Of a stretch of DNA of 64,000 nucleotides, positions 1 through 14,100 are shown piece after piece. The notes under the pieces are model-generated. The model searched no databases, had not been told where the DNA came from, and saw nothing but the letters and a program-made list of their open reading frames with translations. The stretch lies in contig CM049318.1 in assembly GCA_026874595.1 (NCBI GenBank), positions 28,608,956 to 28,672,955 of the forward strand. The letters are read 5' to 3'. This stretch comes from Sipunculus nudus (lineage: Eukaryota; Annelida; Sipuncula; Golfingiida; Sipunculidae). The position numbers and the translations under genes are program-made. How positions within the stretch are numbered: the first letter of the stretch is position 1; every line of letters starts with the position of its first letter.

Positions 1-3000
1 AAGTTAAATAAGATATATTGGTTGCCATTTTGTAAAAGGTTTTTATCTTACATTTTATCTTTGTTGTATCGTAAATATTGCAGATGGTGCAGTTTTACAC
101 AACTTTATTTTATTATTTCTTTTTGTTTAATGTGTTTTTTAAGCAAACCAGTCAAACCAAAATTATTGTATGTGATGATTTAATTACATATATATAGCAA
201 TAAACTATATCTTCTCTTATCTTATCAATGTAAGTGATAATATGCGCCGCTCTGTTTTTTGGTTCCGAAACCGGTCCGTGAAAGATACTGGAAGGTCTAA
301 AGACATAGTCAAAGACCTTAGATCATAAGACAAAGATTTATTCTTCATGGATATAGTTACATTTATCATAACCAATTTATAATGTTGTTTATGATAGGTT
401 CGTAATATAATTTTTACCATGGGTTAGAATTAATTTTAATGGTGTTTCTTTGGTTCATTACAGGTTGAAAGCGATTATCCTAAACCGACAAATCTATGGT
501 GGTTTGGCTGCAGATAGCACCTGGGTATCTGACTCTGCCGTTGGGGGTCAATACTGTCACGACGCCTGCCTACTTCGTTGTTTACAGTTTATCCCGCTTA
601 ATTGCAAGTGTGGGTTATTTATCGCAGAACGACTCCAGAGTTTGATCATATCTATCCCACAATACCAATGACATAATACGCATATATGGACAGGAGTAAT
701 ATTTTCTACTTCTTCAGAAGGATCATACCAGGGAGAGAATATGTACAGTATTATCGACCAAAATCACTAATATGAACTTGAAACTCTATAAAGCAAAATA
801 GGCCTCTGTGGAAAGTAATAAATTTAATGAATATTTTTTCAGAGGATTATAAACCTTCATGATAATCTTCATGAGTTATATGAAGTAAGAATCAATGTTA
901 CTCAAAATGCCCTGTCATATATATATATCAATAAATAAAAATAATATATAAGATTGAAAGTTTCTTTCTCTTGTTTGAATTTCGCATTTATATTTGTCTC
1001 TTTCACTATATAAGCGAGTTGAGATAATCAGTATAACTTTGATATACCGTATCAATTTTCTATACCATACGATTGTTTCATAATACAATCCAAAATAATA
1101 AAATGCAATTCACTTCATCAGGTTCCTCCATTTTGTGCTTTAAAATTGCTTTACAATCTATGAAAACACGTCCCTTCAACTGAGATTTTGTGATTAAAAG
1201 TCATTGGATATTGCAAATGGCAGCCTCCGTATACACTTCATTTCCGGTTGGCCTACCCTCCCCAACCCCCGGATGCTAAAAACAGCTCGACGTACCCTGC
1301 TGGCGAAAAAGCTACAAGAATACTGGGGCGTTCATAACTTACAAAACTTTCGAATTTGGGCATGCGTTTTTTCATTGTGTTACTAATAAAAGAACAAATC
1401 TTCATATGTCAATAACTGCAAACTCGTCTCCTACTTGCCACTGCAATTTCATGTTAAACTAGTGCAAAACGTGTCTTTTGTGAGTGAGTAAAAATAAGTA
1501 CCCACCGGGGCCAGCTGATGAAAGGAATCAGCAAAGTCTTACTGAAATTCTGAATTTTGCTATCACTGCAATTCGACATATGAAAGGGTTTGGCGTAATA
1601 ATTATGTGAGACTTACGCTAAATTGGTTTAATATAAAACAAAGAATCTACGAATTCAATCTTAAATTCAATTAACAAATTTTACATATTCAATAGCTTTC
1701 AAATAAAAAACTAGAAATTTAAGTGTTGGCATATTCAGCGAGTCATGGCAACATTTTTTTCATGCATGTTCTTTCTTCACATCCACTAAATTTATAAATT
1801 TATAGGTACATGTGGTAGGCTTGTCGGTCAAACACAACACGAAGGTTGTCCATTATAGAGCTTTATTGAGCTTCACATCTGTATGGTACACTGGTATCAC
1901 TAACCTGTACCAAAACAGTACCAAAAACTTGTATCAAAACCCTGAAACACACAAAAGTGTTACAGATAACACAGCATGGTATTATGAATACCAACGTATA
2001 TGAACCGAGCAACTTATATCTAAGTTTTTAGTTTGTAGTGTTACATCCAGTTAGCACATAAACATGTCTAATATAACTTACACATGTTCCAGCCAAAACA
2101 AAGTTAAACTACGTTGCTGTTATCTCAAATATCCAATACATGGTATCTCCAATATGACTAAATGAAAAGGTTACAATAACCTTTTCACACGTAAACAAAA
2201 TACATATCAATGTAGCTTGTTAAACAATTTACATACACAGTGGAACACATGTATCAGCTAACCTTATGTCATAAACAAAACACACCAGTGAGTACCTCAT
2301 TATCACTGAGTACATACTAGTATATCGATAAACATTACAACTGAGTACTCAGAACAATACATTACAGCTTAGTACATGGTCTGCTGTACGTAGTCTGCTG
2401 ATATTAACATTGAAAGACTCTCTGGATATGCATGTACATGATCCTGAGTAAACATAAATCATCATACAGACCAGCACGGGTCTGAGTTACTACCCCAAGG
2501 ATGGTCTACAGGGCGAATCAACCCACCCAAGGTCACCATTCTGCAGAAAACTTAGCCTACAACCAATAATCATCAAAGTCTTTAAACACGGAACTACAAC
2601 AGGGCTTCTCTAAGAAATATACCTGGCCAGGATTCAAATTCCCCGAAGTATGACCATTTTTAATGATTAGGCCTATACGGGCTAATACAGTCTACACACA
2701 ATTCGGTGGTAACATCATCAAACAGCCGTCTATCAGCTTGCGGACCATGCGGCCATTTTCAAATACAGGTCAACAAGTAAACATTCATATTACTGTTCTT
2801 CTCACTGAGAAATCTGACATAAAACGATACTAATAGAAACATACCGATCTCTAGCTGTAAGGAAAACATCAACTCCACCAAAATACTCTGTGAAACTCAG
2901 CTGACAGTCGGCATAACACTCAGAACGAGCAGTTCTCTGGATAAGCCATGAGAGCGAGGAACGCTGGCTTTCTTCTCCAAAAAAACGCCCAACCGTAAAG

Positions 3001-3400
3001 ACTCTATACAATAGAATTTCCGGGAAAGTGGGCATACCATAAACACTCTGTTTACGACCGCGTACATGGAATAAATATTAAGCCTTTCACATATATAAAC
3101 ATATAAAAGAATTGTTTTTTGAAATCAAAATAGTAACATAGGAATTTTTAAATTTGTATATATACATGCCTCCGGTTGAAGGGGTTGTTGTACCTACGTG
3201 CATGTGAATATGATTTTTCACATTTTAATTGCAGGCCACTCGCAAATATAGTAATACACAATTATGAATAATGAAATCATGAAATCATAATGTCATTGCC
3301 AACAAGAAGCTGTATACTTGATCCCATTCTCACTGCCCTGTTTAAGCAATGCAATGATGATCTTGTTCCGTTGATGATTTGAATTACTATATCACTCTCG
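1..3400. other. Gene-poor region upstream of the cluster
   Basis: This is AT-rich sequence with only short chance reading frames. I find no exon with family similarity and no full transposable element. A short stretch near 460-660 follows a plausible acceptor (tacag at 459-463) and encodes Cys-rich residues in one frame, but no protein family could be assigned with confidence. The stretch 1800-2500 is rich in short taca/gtac words without a clear repeat unit. Confidence 0.5.
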
Positions 3401-3419
3401 CTCTCATCTCAGTTTAAAC

Positions 3420-3840
3420 ACGTCACGCTGTTGTGATCCCACTTTTGAAGAAGCCGGGATTAGACCCAAATGATATTACACATTTTAGGCCAGTGTCAAA
3501 CCTTCCGTTCATTTTTAAAATCCTTGAAAAGGCTGTTTTAAAGAGGTTACAACGGCACGTTTTTGAAAACATCTTAATCGAAATACATCAACACGCGTAT
3601 AGAAGGCACCACAGGACAGTCACCGCTGTACGGAGTGTCATGGATGGTCGGCTGTTAGCGGCGGACGAGAGATGCGGTCCTTTACATTGTTGCGGCGTTT
3701 CACACGCTTGGTCATTCTGACATGAAGTTACGTTTGGTATACATGACACTGCGCTTTCATGGTTCACTTCGTACCTCACCAAAATTCCAAAGCTGTTATG
3801 GTCGACGGTAGAACATCAGACCCATGTACAGCAACCTTAC
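3420..3840 (+). mobile_element. CR1/Jockey-like LINE reverse-transcriptase relic
   Basis: A 95-codon open stretch at 3433-3720 carries the finger/palm start of a non-LTR reverse transcriptase: PLLKKPGLDPNDITHFRPVS, then NLPFIFKILEKAVLKRLQ, then HQHAYRRHHRTVTA. These match the conserved FRPVSNLPFLSKILEK and QSAYR-HSTETA blocks of CR1/Jockey-type elements. After a break the homology resumes in another frame with HDTALSWFTSYLT and KAVMVDGRTSDPC at about 3738-3832. The catalytic YADD segment, endonuclease and 3' end are not present, so this is a dead, truncated fragment. The family assignment is from motif recognition; the exact clade is less certain. Confidence 0.85.
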
Positions 3841-5225
3841 AAGAAACAATGTCTTCACTAAAGATTAGTCCATGTAATTCTGTATAAAGCGCCCTGCTCG
3901 ACTACTTATTTACTGTCCCAAGGACCAATATAGTCCTACAAGGTATTTCAAATACACCCCGCTCTGTGTAGACCTAAACTATCGTAAACACAACACGTCT
4001 CGTCACCATGCACCATTGACACTGACCTTCAAACTCATCGACTGACCACCAACGGGCTTGAGCAAGTCTATATATGCCCGTTCCCATGGAATCTACCGGG
4101 TCCTTCGAGACCTTACTAAAATCTTCTGGATTTTTTTCTGGCATCTGTCAGCTATGAATTTTCAACTGCTTGAAATCTCCAGAATCTTCTGTCATCTTAT
4201 CATTATAACGCATACCCCTAATACAGTAATTGCTTACAAAAAAAAAAATGAAATCCTGTTGAATAATCCGTCGGCCCACCCAGCACTCTTATGTAAAAAA
4301 TTGACAAAAACAAGTGTTACCGGTATGTTATTATTTACTCCGTTTCCATGTCATTTTTTATGATTCTATAAGAGTACCATTTTACATAATCTTATCTTGT
4401 AATACGTTGTGTAAACTTCAATTCCCTGACTATTTTTTTTATTATTCTACGAAGTTACCATTTATTTAACGCTGGTCTTGTAATACATTTGTGTCACCTG
4501 CTATTAGCAGGCCCCTTCTTTCACAATCATTTTTAGGGAGTACAGAATGTACCAAATTTGCATACATATTTTAACCAAAACAGGACAGGCTGTGTTTGTT
4601 TAGCCAGTCTTAATTCATCACAAATGAAATATTACCTAAATCAAAACGTGATAAGTGGTTTACCATGTGCACAGTACAAATGAACTAACACCCATCTAAT
4701 TTACACAATATAATATACGTTGTGATCGTCAATCATGAATTACAAACACAAAAAACAACAGTCTGTCGAGATGTAAGAGTTGCTGAACTTGTAAAATAAA
4801 ACTAGGCACCCACAGGTCCCGAGGCTCAGCTAAATTAATCTATAATGATACCGTATGTTAATGAGTTTTGTTTCAAAATATGGGTCGTGATCAGTTTGAA
4901 GCCAACCTGTCTACCCAAACTGGATTTATCTGGCCCAGTCAATGAAATGGCTCTGACAGAGATATCAAACGGCTCTCACTGTGTCGCACTTAGTGTCGGT
5001 ACTGCTACCACGCGGCAACTTACATAACTACTTACCATTCTCTAACCCTCTTATTTCATCGACTGGTAAACTTGGGCCGTACCGGACAGTCAGCGCCACA
5101 CATCACTGCCTCGCTGAACTAAGGTCTTTCCCAGTGACGTAAGGAGTAATTATAGTGGTCTTTCTCAGAATCTTTTTTCAAAACCAACATGGTTAATTCA
5201 GTAACCGCCTATTGTGGGCTTCCAG
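3840..5225. other. Intergenic, nothing recognised
   Basis: AT-rich unique-looking sequence between the LINE relic and the first long TA microsatellite. The longest open frame (about 100 codons near 4058-4363) shows no domain, and its composition looks like chance. Confidence 0.45.
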
Positions 5226-5227
5226 CT

Positions 5228-5228
<1 letters not shown>

Positions 5229-5285
<57 letters not shown>
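5229..5285. repeat. (TA)n microsatellite
   Basis: Perfect TA repeat of roughly 28 units, the first of many in the window. Confidence 0.95.
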
Positions 5286-5287
<2 letters not shown>

Positions 5288-6029
5288 TCTTACGTCCTAG
5301 GCTATTTGAGTACGGCAAGATTTTTAACACTATATAAAACCCTTAGCCTCAGTGAGTCAGTATGTCACCGTTTATCAGACCATTGCTTATCGCTCCAAGC
5401 CGGTTTAAAATGTGTCTCCAGCTCAACCAATCAACGTGAGATATTCAGGTCCACACGCGACGAACGCAGTCCGGCTGACTTAAACGATCACGACGTTCAA
5501 CGTGTTTGCAACTCAACAGTGGCAAAACTTTCATGTGTAATTTGAACACTAACAAATACACAGTACAAAATCGATGCGACATTGTCTACAATACACTTAA
5601 ATTTGCCCATGGATTGTATATTCGAACAGCAGAGATATATTATAGGACACGATCGAAGGTCCATGTATGGACTTGCATGATTTCAGTGCGAATATTACCA
5701 AGCGGGTTGAGCTGTCTATTGCCTAAGGGATGGTGTTAGCCTCCTCATAGCAACGATGCCATTCACAGGAGGCCAGGCGGCCTGATATGCAAATGCGAGG
5801 GAATCGTCAGGAGCCTTTTGACGCTCAAATATGCAAATATCAGGGATTCGCATAGGGACTTTACAGGGCTTTAGTGATAAGAGCTAGAACTGAATTACGT
5901 CGCGTCTATCGGTACAAGGAATCACGTTTCATTTGAAGCATTTTATCAGTAAACATCAATACACTAAAGCCCAGGCAGGGCTATCCTTAAACTAATATGT
6001 GACAGATGGCCCTTGAGAACACTACCTTT

Positions 6030-6330
6030 TACTTGTGACCCCAAAATCAATCAGGTTCTTTCCCCTTTTGACAGGTCAGCTATTTGTGCAAGGCGAAAGG
6101 TTTGAGAAGAAAAGTTTGGCTTAAAATGCGTCCACAGTCTTTCTAAGTAAAAGGGTCCTGTGACCTTGACCTTTGACCTCATGACCCCAAAATCAATAGA
6201 GTTCTTGCGTAGGATGTGGGCCATATATAAGTAAAGGTTAAAATCTATATGACAATCCAAACTGGAGTTAGCATTAGGATACAAGTTTGACAGACATACA
6301 GAAAGACGAACAGACGGACGGACAGGGTGA
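6030..6330. repeat. Dispersed repeat with TGACCTTGACCTTTGACC core
   Basis: The block contains two degenerate copies of the phrase ccccaaaatcaat, the core tgaccttgacctttgacc (6161-6178) and a run of acagacgga-type words at 6290-6325. Sequences of this style are very common dispersed repeats in bivalve genomes (general knowledge, not searched here). The short frame read from the minus strand is a by-product of the repeat, not a gene. Confidence 0.6.
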
Positions 6331-7189
6331 TTAATATAGGACATCCGCTTATCCAAGCACAATCCGCACACAAGGTTTCATGACACAGCTGAAACCGCAG
6401 TTACTAATCTGATAGTATCAATATAATCTAGCAGTCTCAAAATAAAGGAAGAAAATGCATAAAAAAAATTAAAAATACACAGGTGGCGCCGGCAGTGTTC
6501 AGGTTCTGACGACACCAATTATAAACAATAAACGCACTAGGTTTCAGGACCCTGTATGTAACCACAGCTGAGAAACTGACATAATTGCTGTCATTGATCG
6601 GTCTCAAAAACCGATAAAAACGTAAAAATTAGAAAAAAATTCAGGTTTGACTTTCAGTCAGCTGGGCTAAAAATCCTACCGAAAAATTTGATGAAGTAAC
6701 GAATATTTTCGTAATTCTTTACAACGTCATATGACGACCTTAAAAATTAGGAAGAAGAAGGCGTTAAACCTCTTTCAGTACTTTCTAAAAGCACAGAGCA
6801 TATCCAATACACCTAAAAGATAACTCAGCATATTGGTAAATCCCCCTATGTACCATTTGTTTGTCTCTCTGCATACCAACACCCCACACAGGTAATGTTA
6901 TCGACAGCCAGGTCGTGAGGGGACACAATGGTTTGCGGCGGGTTCAATAAAGGTGGGATTAACGCTTTGGTCTGGACATTGCTATTGTAAGTGATAATAA
7001 TTCACTCGTAGTCTACTACCCGTATCACCGTCTTCGAGCAAGGATATCATTGTTACAGTATTGATGGGAGTTGAAGTGAATTAAAGTGCATAAATGCCAA
7101 CACAGTCCGGTAGGAAATTTTCGTTTCGTATGATCAAAATGCTGCCTTTTGATTAGCATCTATGATAAGTATTTCAAGGACTTCAAGGA

Positions 7190-7240
7190 CCACTTACAGC
7201 AGGCAGGCCACTTTATCTGCTGCTATTACGATCGATAGAG
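7190..7240 (+). promoter_or_regulatory. 5' flank block shared with two other loci
   Basis: The stretch around ctgctattacgatcgata, about 230 bp upstream of the gene A start, recurs with few changes near 17810-17840 and 46875-46905, in the same orientation. The longer surroundings (6990-7240) also align loosely with 17700-17840. The two distant copies lie next to transporter-exon relics, so this probably marks the promoter-proximal flank of A-type copies. No TATA box or start site can be fixed from sequence alone. Confidence 0.4.
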
Positions 7241-7440
7241 AAACAAACACATTATAATTTTAACTTTACCCCTGTACTCGAAGATATTTAACTTTAACCT
7301 CAAAGATACTTCACTGTGACTCTGTCTCTCATAAATACTGTCTGGGGCACGATAAGCATGGCTAGACGATTAGGTTGACAGTTCACAATGGAATACAATG
7401 TAATGTAGTCAAAACCCCCAGGCAGGCAGATTGAGCCGCT

Positions 7441-9356
7441 ATGGTCTGGAACAAAATGGAAAAAATGACGACTAAATCTCGTGGGACGAGAAAAAAAGAA
7501 GCCCGAAGTGAGAATGATATCTTCATGGGCCGTCACATGGGCTTCCTGCGAGCCACAGGAACTGTGATTAACGGTGTCATAGGTACTGGGATCTTCCTCA
7601 GTCCAACTGGTATTGCTAAAACGGTGGGTTCCGTGGGGGCTACCCTAATAATTTGGCTTGTTTGTGGCTTCCTGACAATTCTTCACGGCATGGTTTACTG
7701 CGAGCTTGGAGCAATGATGCCTAAGGCTGGCGGAGAATACAAGTTTATTTTGGAGGCGTACGGACCAATGGTGGCCTTTTCGACCAAGTTTACTTCCAAT
7801 ATGATCACAGGGCCCTCGTATTTTGTCATCTATGGGCGAGTAACCGCCCAGTATATGCTGGGATTGGCATTCCCGAACTGTACCGTCCCCTTTATCATCC
7901 AACAACTAATGACACCTCTCCTTATGTGTGAGTGTATACATGTTACTCTTGCTATTTTAGTGTATACCTATTTATCTTTTGTACAGGTTAAGACCTTTAT
8001 TTTTATTTGTTCTAAATTGCGTTGCAGCATGAGCCTCTTCCCACGTACATCCCGGCGCTACCAGGCCCCGCCACTACGCACATGAAAATCGTTTCCCATT
8101 CCCTGCGGAGCCGGGGGGGGGGGGGGGGGCACATAGTAAACGTTAGTCTCAGGAAGTTCAAACGTGATAGGTCCTCTTTGGATACAATCAGTTGGGCCAC
8201 TGAGACATATTCTCCTAGATATTTCACGAAGACCTGAGAACCTAGCGTTCATCTAGTAACAGAGCACAAATTTTAAGGCAAGGTTAACCTATACCAAAAG
8301 ACATGCTATCGAAAAAGGCTTATCGCTGGTCACACCTGAACAATTTTTTTATAGACATTTATGCAACTTTCTGACGTTTCTCAGGCTGTAACACGATCTC
8401 ACCTATCTAACTTAATTGACCTTAGCCTCTATTTTTTTTTCATTAAGTGACCTATGGTTACATCAACTGCCGGAGCATATACATGGCTACAAAGATTCAG
8501 ACGCTGTTTTCTGCGGTAAAGATCTTGGCCCTGGTTACCATTATTGGTACAGGAGTTTATTTACTGGCAGCAGGTGAGAATAATTCAAGCTTTATTACTT
8601 TACAGAGGAAAATTAGATTAAGATAACGATAACCAAAATAGAGTGAGCATGAGTAAGACCGGGGGGGGGGGGGGGGAGGAGGAGGGTGTTGACTAAAACA
8701 ATGGTAGTCCGTTTCGAGAACTTGTGTCCGCTTGTTCATTATCTTTTAAGCATATATCTAACTTCATAGGAAACTAAAAAAAAGGGGCTACTGACTAGTA
8801 TGGTATTATTTTTGTTGTTGATTAAATCGTTATAATTTACTACTTTTTACTGCCAGAATGTGCTCCTGGATGAGATAATTTTGAGAGTGTTTACGTTATA
8901 TCGTACAATACGCGACTGTTAAATATGGCTGTTTTTGCATGTGACCAGTTGCTTTGTCTGCCGTAAGTTCGTTTTAAATGTTATGATGTATTTACAGTTT
9001 CTTCAAATTTATAGATAATAGGATATTTTAAATATTGCTAACGTTTGGCATATTTTTTTTTCGCAGATTATAACCATATGCCTAAGGTTTCCCTTGCATC
9101 ATAGCTTTTGACAATGAATTTTCACAGATTGCAGGAACAGAGTATTCATTCTCTCTTCATTCAAGTATTATGTAGTCATTTCGAAGCATTGGTAGAAAGC
9201 GTACCATGCAAATGTAGGCTACTAGATGTATGAGTGCTCACTTGTCCCATAACAGTTCCATGGACCTTTTAACCACCAGAACTCCTGATAACGAGAATCA
9301 TGAAAAGGAGCACGTTGTTTGCCGGTTGTTTTAATGTTTTACTTGTCCTTAGTTAG

Positions 9357-9412
<56 letters not shown>

Positions 9413-9539
9413 GAGTTACCCTCCGTTTCGGCTTTTCAAACCACGCCGTTAGCTTCATTCTAACAACATTCACCTGATGATCGGGTCGCATCTCGTGAAA
9501 CAGACTGTAGTGAATTTACAGTGTTGTTTTTCTTCAGAG

Positions 9540-9593
<54 letters not shown>

Positions 9594-9830
9594 GTGACCG
9601 CGGAGAAGACTGCATCCCTGCATATCATTTCTATACATACATACATACATACATACATACATCCACACATACATATATTTTATTTTTAAATTTATATATT
9701 TATGTCTGAATTTGAAAAAAATGACAGCCATTTCCAACGACACGTTTGTTTAATAAGTTTGCATAACTTTTCAAAACATTTGAAATTCACCTATAAACAG
9801 CAGTTGATCCCATCGCATATATATCTGAGC

Positions 9831-9877
<47 letters not shown>

Positions 9878-11034
9878 TTGTCTTTTAGGAAACAGATATG
9901 GATGTGATGTGTTCACACGAAACATTCAAATAAAACCTCTCTTTGGAACATAAATACAGACCTTTGTTCATTCTGACCGGCTTCACCCATATATAAAAGA
10001 TAAGTCAAAATATTCCACTTTGTACATTAATCTGTTCCGTTCCCTCCTATCTCTATCATATCTCTTATATTCCTCTTAAATCCAAGGCAGTTAACGTGTA
10101 GAACATAAACCCTGGAAGAACGTTCAAGAACAGTCGAGCCGGGACTAAACGCTATTGAAATATACTGTGGTTGCTTTTTTGTTCGCGAGGCTTTCAAATT
10201 CGAGATATTCGAGAAGGAGAATTTATCGCGAAAAAAAAATCGTCGTGAATAGGATGCCACATCTGCAAAGGTGAACGGTAATTTCATCTGTATCTTCAAC
10301 GGCATGTTACATATATTGTGCCCATAGATTCAACATTAGCATACATTTCATGTTACCTGAAGTTCAATGATTTATAATATGAATAATACTAATACTTTTG
10401 TATATCTACCTCTGTTGCATGAAGAACTTCCTTCTGTTCGTTGTTAAGATCTTGCGAACATATTAGGTAAATTATAATGACTGTTATGTACATAATGTAA
10501 GTTACTGTATGGCGAATCGCGAAAATGAAACCCTCGTGAAATTCTGAAGAAGTCCAAAATCGCGAATTTTTAAAATCGCCAATATGAAGCCAGCCCCAGT
10601 ATATTGTAAAGCTTAAATGAACCAAAGTTGTTTGATGATGATAAGATTTTAATTGTTCCTTTCGCTTTTATCTCCGAGGCAACGTGCAGAACCTTGACCC
10701 GAGTTCAGCGTTCGAGAACAGCAGAGTTGATCCCGGCTCGTTGGCCGTGGCTGCGTTGTTTGGGTTCTTTGCATATGGTGGATGGTAAGCTAAGTCTGTT
10801 TGTAGGAGAAACATAATGGAAATGATTTGTCAGCACACTTTGTTTAAGTATAACCTTTCATTTATTTGCCCTGACTAAATTACAGCTGTATATAAATTGA
10901 TAAGCTTTTTTTCATGACGCCTTTGTTTAGTCAAGATTTCTTGTTTAAAATACTGAAAAGGCTGACTCTATGCCAACTAGTTAAAACATATTCTAATATC
11001 AAGTGATATTTGATTGTTGTAGCTTTATTACAGT

Positions 11035-11091
<57 letters not shown>

Positions 11092-11133
11092 GAATCATTT
11101 GCTGCGCTAAACGATATAAATATAAGCAGCATA

Positions 11134-11178
<45 letters not shown>

Positions 11179-14100
11179 AATATATATACATGTAAATTAA
11201 TTAACTGGTTTCATGCAATGAACAATTGCTAGAGTGCTTTATGGTATGACACCAGAGCTTTATAATTATATAAACAGAGGAATATATATATCCTACTGTA
11301 TTAAGCAAGTCGGGTTACAATATAGTTAACTTGAAAGAACTAAATTAAAATTTTTGAATGTCAGGGAAACACTATTCACGTTACAAGAGGAAGTAAAGAA
11401 ACCAGAAAGGTAAGGCTATTGGAAAACCTCCGTAAGAAAATCATTTTCACTTCCGCTAATTGAGCATTGGAATCAAACTTTTTGTTGCACCTAACATATA
11501 CTAAATAGCAGGTTAGGTATTATGAATGATTTAAATCTTTACGTGCAGCCCTGACGCATTTTCATGCCACTAACCACTTGGTAAACACATTCCATGAGGT
11601 TTTATGAAAATTACACATTATTTCCAACTTAATTCTCCTGTATTTTTCAAATATTGTAATCCGAAAAATAAAACATTACATAATCTATTTTTCTTAGGTA
11701 TGAGATGTTCTATCGGCATTCTAATTTATTCATGCCCTTAAAAATTCCCTAGTTTGTTCCATACCCCAAAAACAAGGTTAATATTGATTTTCATGAAAAA
11801 TATCGAAGCAATAATCTTAGTTTGTGATTGCCATTTGCAGAATGTTGCCAGTTGTATGTATTTCGTCATTGTTAATGCTCACAGTACTATACGTCATGAC
11901 CATTATGTCGTATTTGTCCGTCATGACCATCGAAGAAATGGTTTCATCTCCCGCTGTAGCTACAGTGAGTAACGTTTACTTAGACAAATTAAAAGGTAAG
12001 GTTCTCAGGGACCGCCATGGTTAATTTTAACCCAACCCCCCCCCTTGCATCAAACATTTTTATTTTTATTTTCAATAGAAACTTACCAATTTCGAGCTCG
12101 AGCCGTTAGAAAAAGCTTTGCAAGAAGATAATATTATACAGTTTTGATCAGATTTCCTGTGTTATGTAGTGCTTTACCTATTTAGCAAATTAAATATGTT
12201 TTTTATCATGATTTTCCTTCCTCATATGACATTTTATATCGAAACCTAAAAAAGAAATATGTCAGTCTACAACTCTCATCTTCGGCAATGGAGCCCATAC
12301 TGTGGTTGACGTCATATTCTTAGGGTTAACAATACGAGATTTCCAATTAAAAAGTATTTCGCGAGGGTCACATTTTCGTGATATCACCATATTAAAAGCC
12401 TACAAAAAAATTAACCATTATTATATGAAAAATATATTATATAATATGTTCACAAAATCTTAATAATTGGAGGTCATCCAAGAGAACATCGTTATTTTTC
12501 ATTAATTGCAGATAAATTGACATATCTGATTTCATTCATCACAGCAATCTTTGAACATACGAGATCTTTCATTATTTATACTCAATATCATTTATCTTTG
12601 CTGCACTGATGGGACCTCCTATTCATGAAAGTTTCATTTTCGCGATAACTCCCCTTTCGCGAATATCGCGAAAATGAAACTATCGCGAACAAATAAGCAA
12701 CCACTGTATTTAACCTTTAAGCACCTTTCAATCCCGCATTTTATATTTACAAAGACGAAGACAGCGTCGTTTACATGTCCTCTTGTTTTGTTGCATTGGT
12801 AAACATATTTTGCTTTATCTGAATCGTACTATAACACGTGGCCATGTTTCAGACTTTCGGACAGAGAAGTTTAGGAGATGCAGCTTGGATTATACCTTTG
12901 TTTGTATGGTTGTCCTCCTCAGCTTACATGAATGTGCTAATGTTATCCAACTCCAGGTAATTTTTTTAAATATGAAGATCCTCCTGCACAAAATGCTCTC
13001 TTTTTCCATGACACCCATACACTGGATATTAAAGGGAATATATCGTATTTTTTTAGAAATTGTCAACAAACGATCCGATCCGATAACTGAAACAATTAAT
13101 TATAAACTATGTTTGGCTTCATATTCGCGAGGTAAAAATTTCGCCATTTCCGCTTAGTCTTAGTGTTTTTCGGGGGTTCGATTTTCGCGATCTCACCATA
13201 CAATAAACAACTCATAATGTACCCTTCATAGTATGAAATAGTTTATATGCCTACACAATCTTTACTGTCTGAGAAGTACCAATCGAACATTGAAGATTTT
13301 GATATTCTTGTTCAGATAATGTAACAGATATCACATTTTCATAGTATCAGTCTTTGACAATTGGATAACATAAAAGGCATCTGTTAATCTAAATATGTCA
13401 AGAATTTCCGTATGTATATGTCAATGAGACCACGGGTTAAATGAATGTTCACTTGTATAGTTTGGGCGTTTTATTACGGAAGGTTTTAATATCGCGATAA
13501 TTTTTCTTTCGCTAATATTTCGAATTTAAAACCTTCGCGATAATGACGCCAACCACAGAATATATGTTAATAACTCACTGAAATTGTTTTTAAATTCTGA
13601 AAATGTTTTGTTTTATAAAGGGGTATGTTCAGCATGAGTCGTGAAGGGTCGATTCCTCGTGTTTTTAGTATGTTACATGCTGAAAAAAGTACCCCGGTTG
13701 CTGCCGTAGTGTATATGGTGAGGGCTGCATGTTTATGAATTTGTCCAACTGAAAAAAGCTTTTCAACAAGCATGCGTACTGCGTGTGACCGTTGTCAGCT
13801 TTGTTCGGGACATGCGGGCCAGCATTCTTAATGGATAGAAGTAAACCACATACAAACCAGAAAATTTGACAGGATCTCTTTTTTAAAGAGAATACTCTCC
13901 TTATTACTTTTATTATTTGAAATATAACCAATTAGATTTTTTCTGTAATATACCAGTTTATATTTATGTCAACAGCTGTCTCTAGTGTGTAGAAAGATCC
14001 GTTGCAATAAGAGTTATGCCCTTTATTTACCAAATAACACAGTCGGATCAACGCTCGATACCTGCTTTATGCAATCTTCTTATCATTTTCTGCTGGTATT

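Noticed and set aside
450-671. Possible exon after a tacag acceptor, Cys-rich in one frame and with NTVTTPAYFVVY in another, which resembles SLC7 TM3 or a decayed WSC-type domain
   Set aside because: Similarity is short, needs frame switching and has no supporting neighbour exon; not strong enough to call.
5787-5838. Two ATGCAAAT octamers 44 bp apart
   Set aside because: Expected fairly often in AT-rich DNA; no gene nearby and no conservation evidence.
8012-8252. Overlapping frames around the poly-G tract giving poly-Pro or poly-Gly peptides
   Set aside because: Caused by the homopolymer inside intron 1 of gene A; no domain or splice logic.
9470-9743. Several YIYIYI or VCMYVC frames
   Set aside because: Translations of TA and ATAC microsatellites; the same applies to all such frames across the window.
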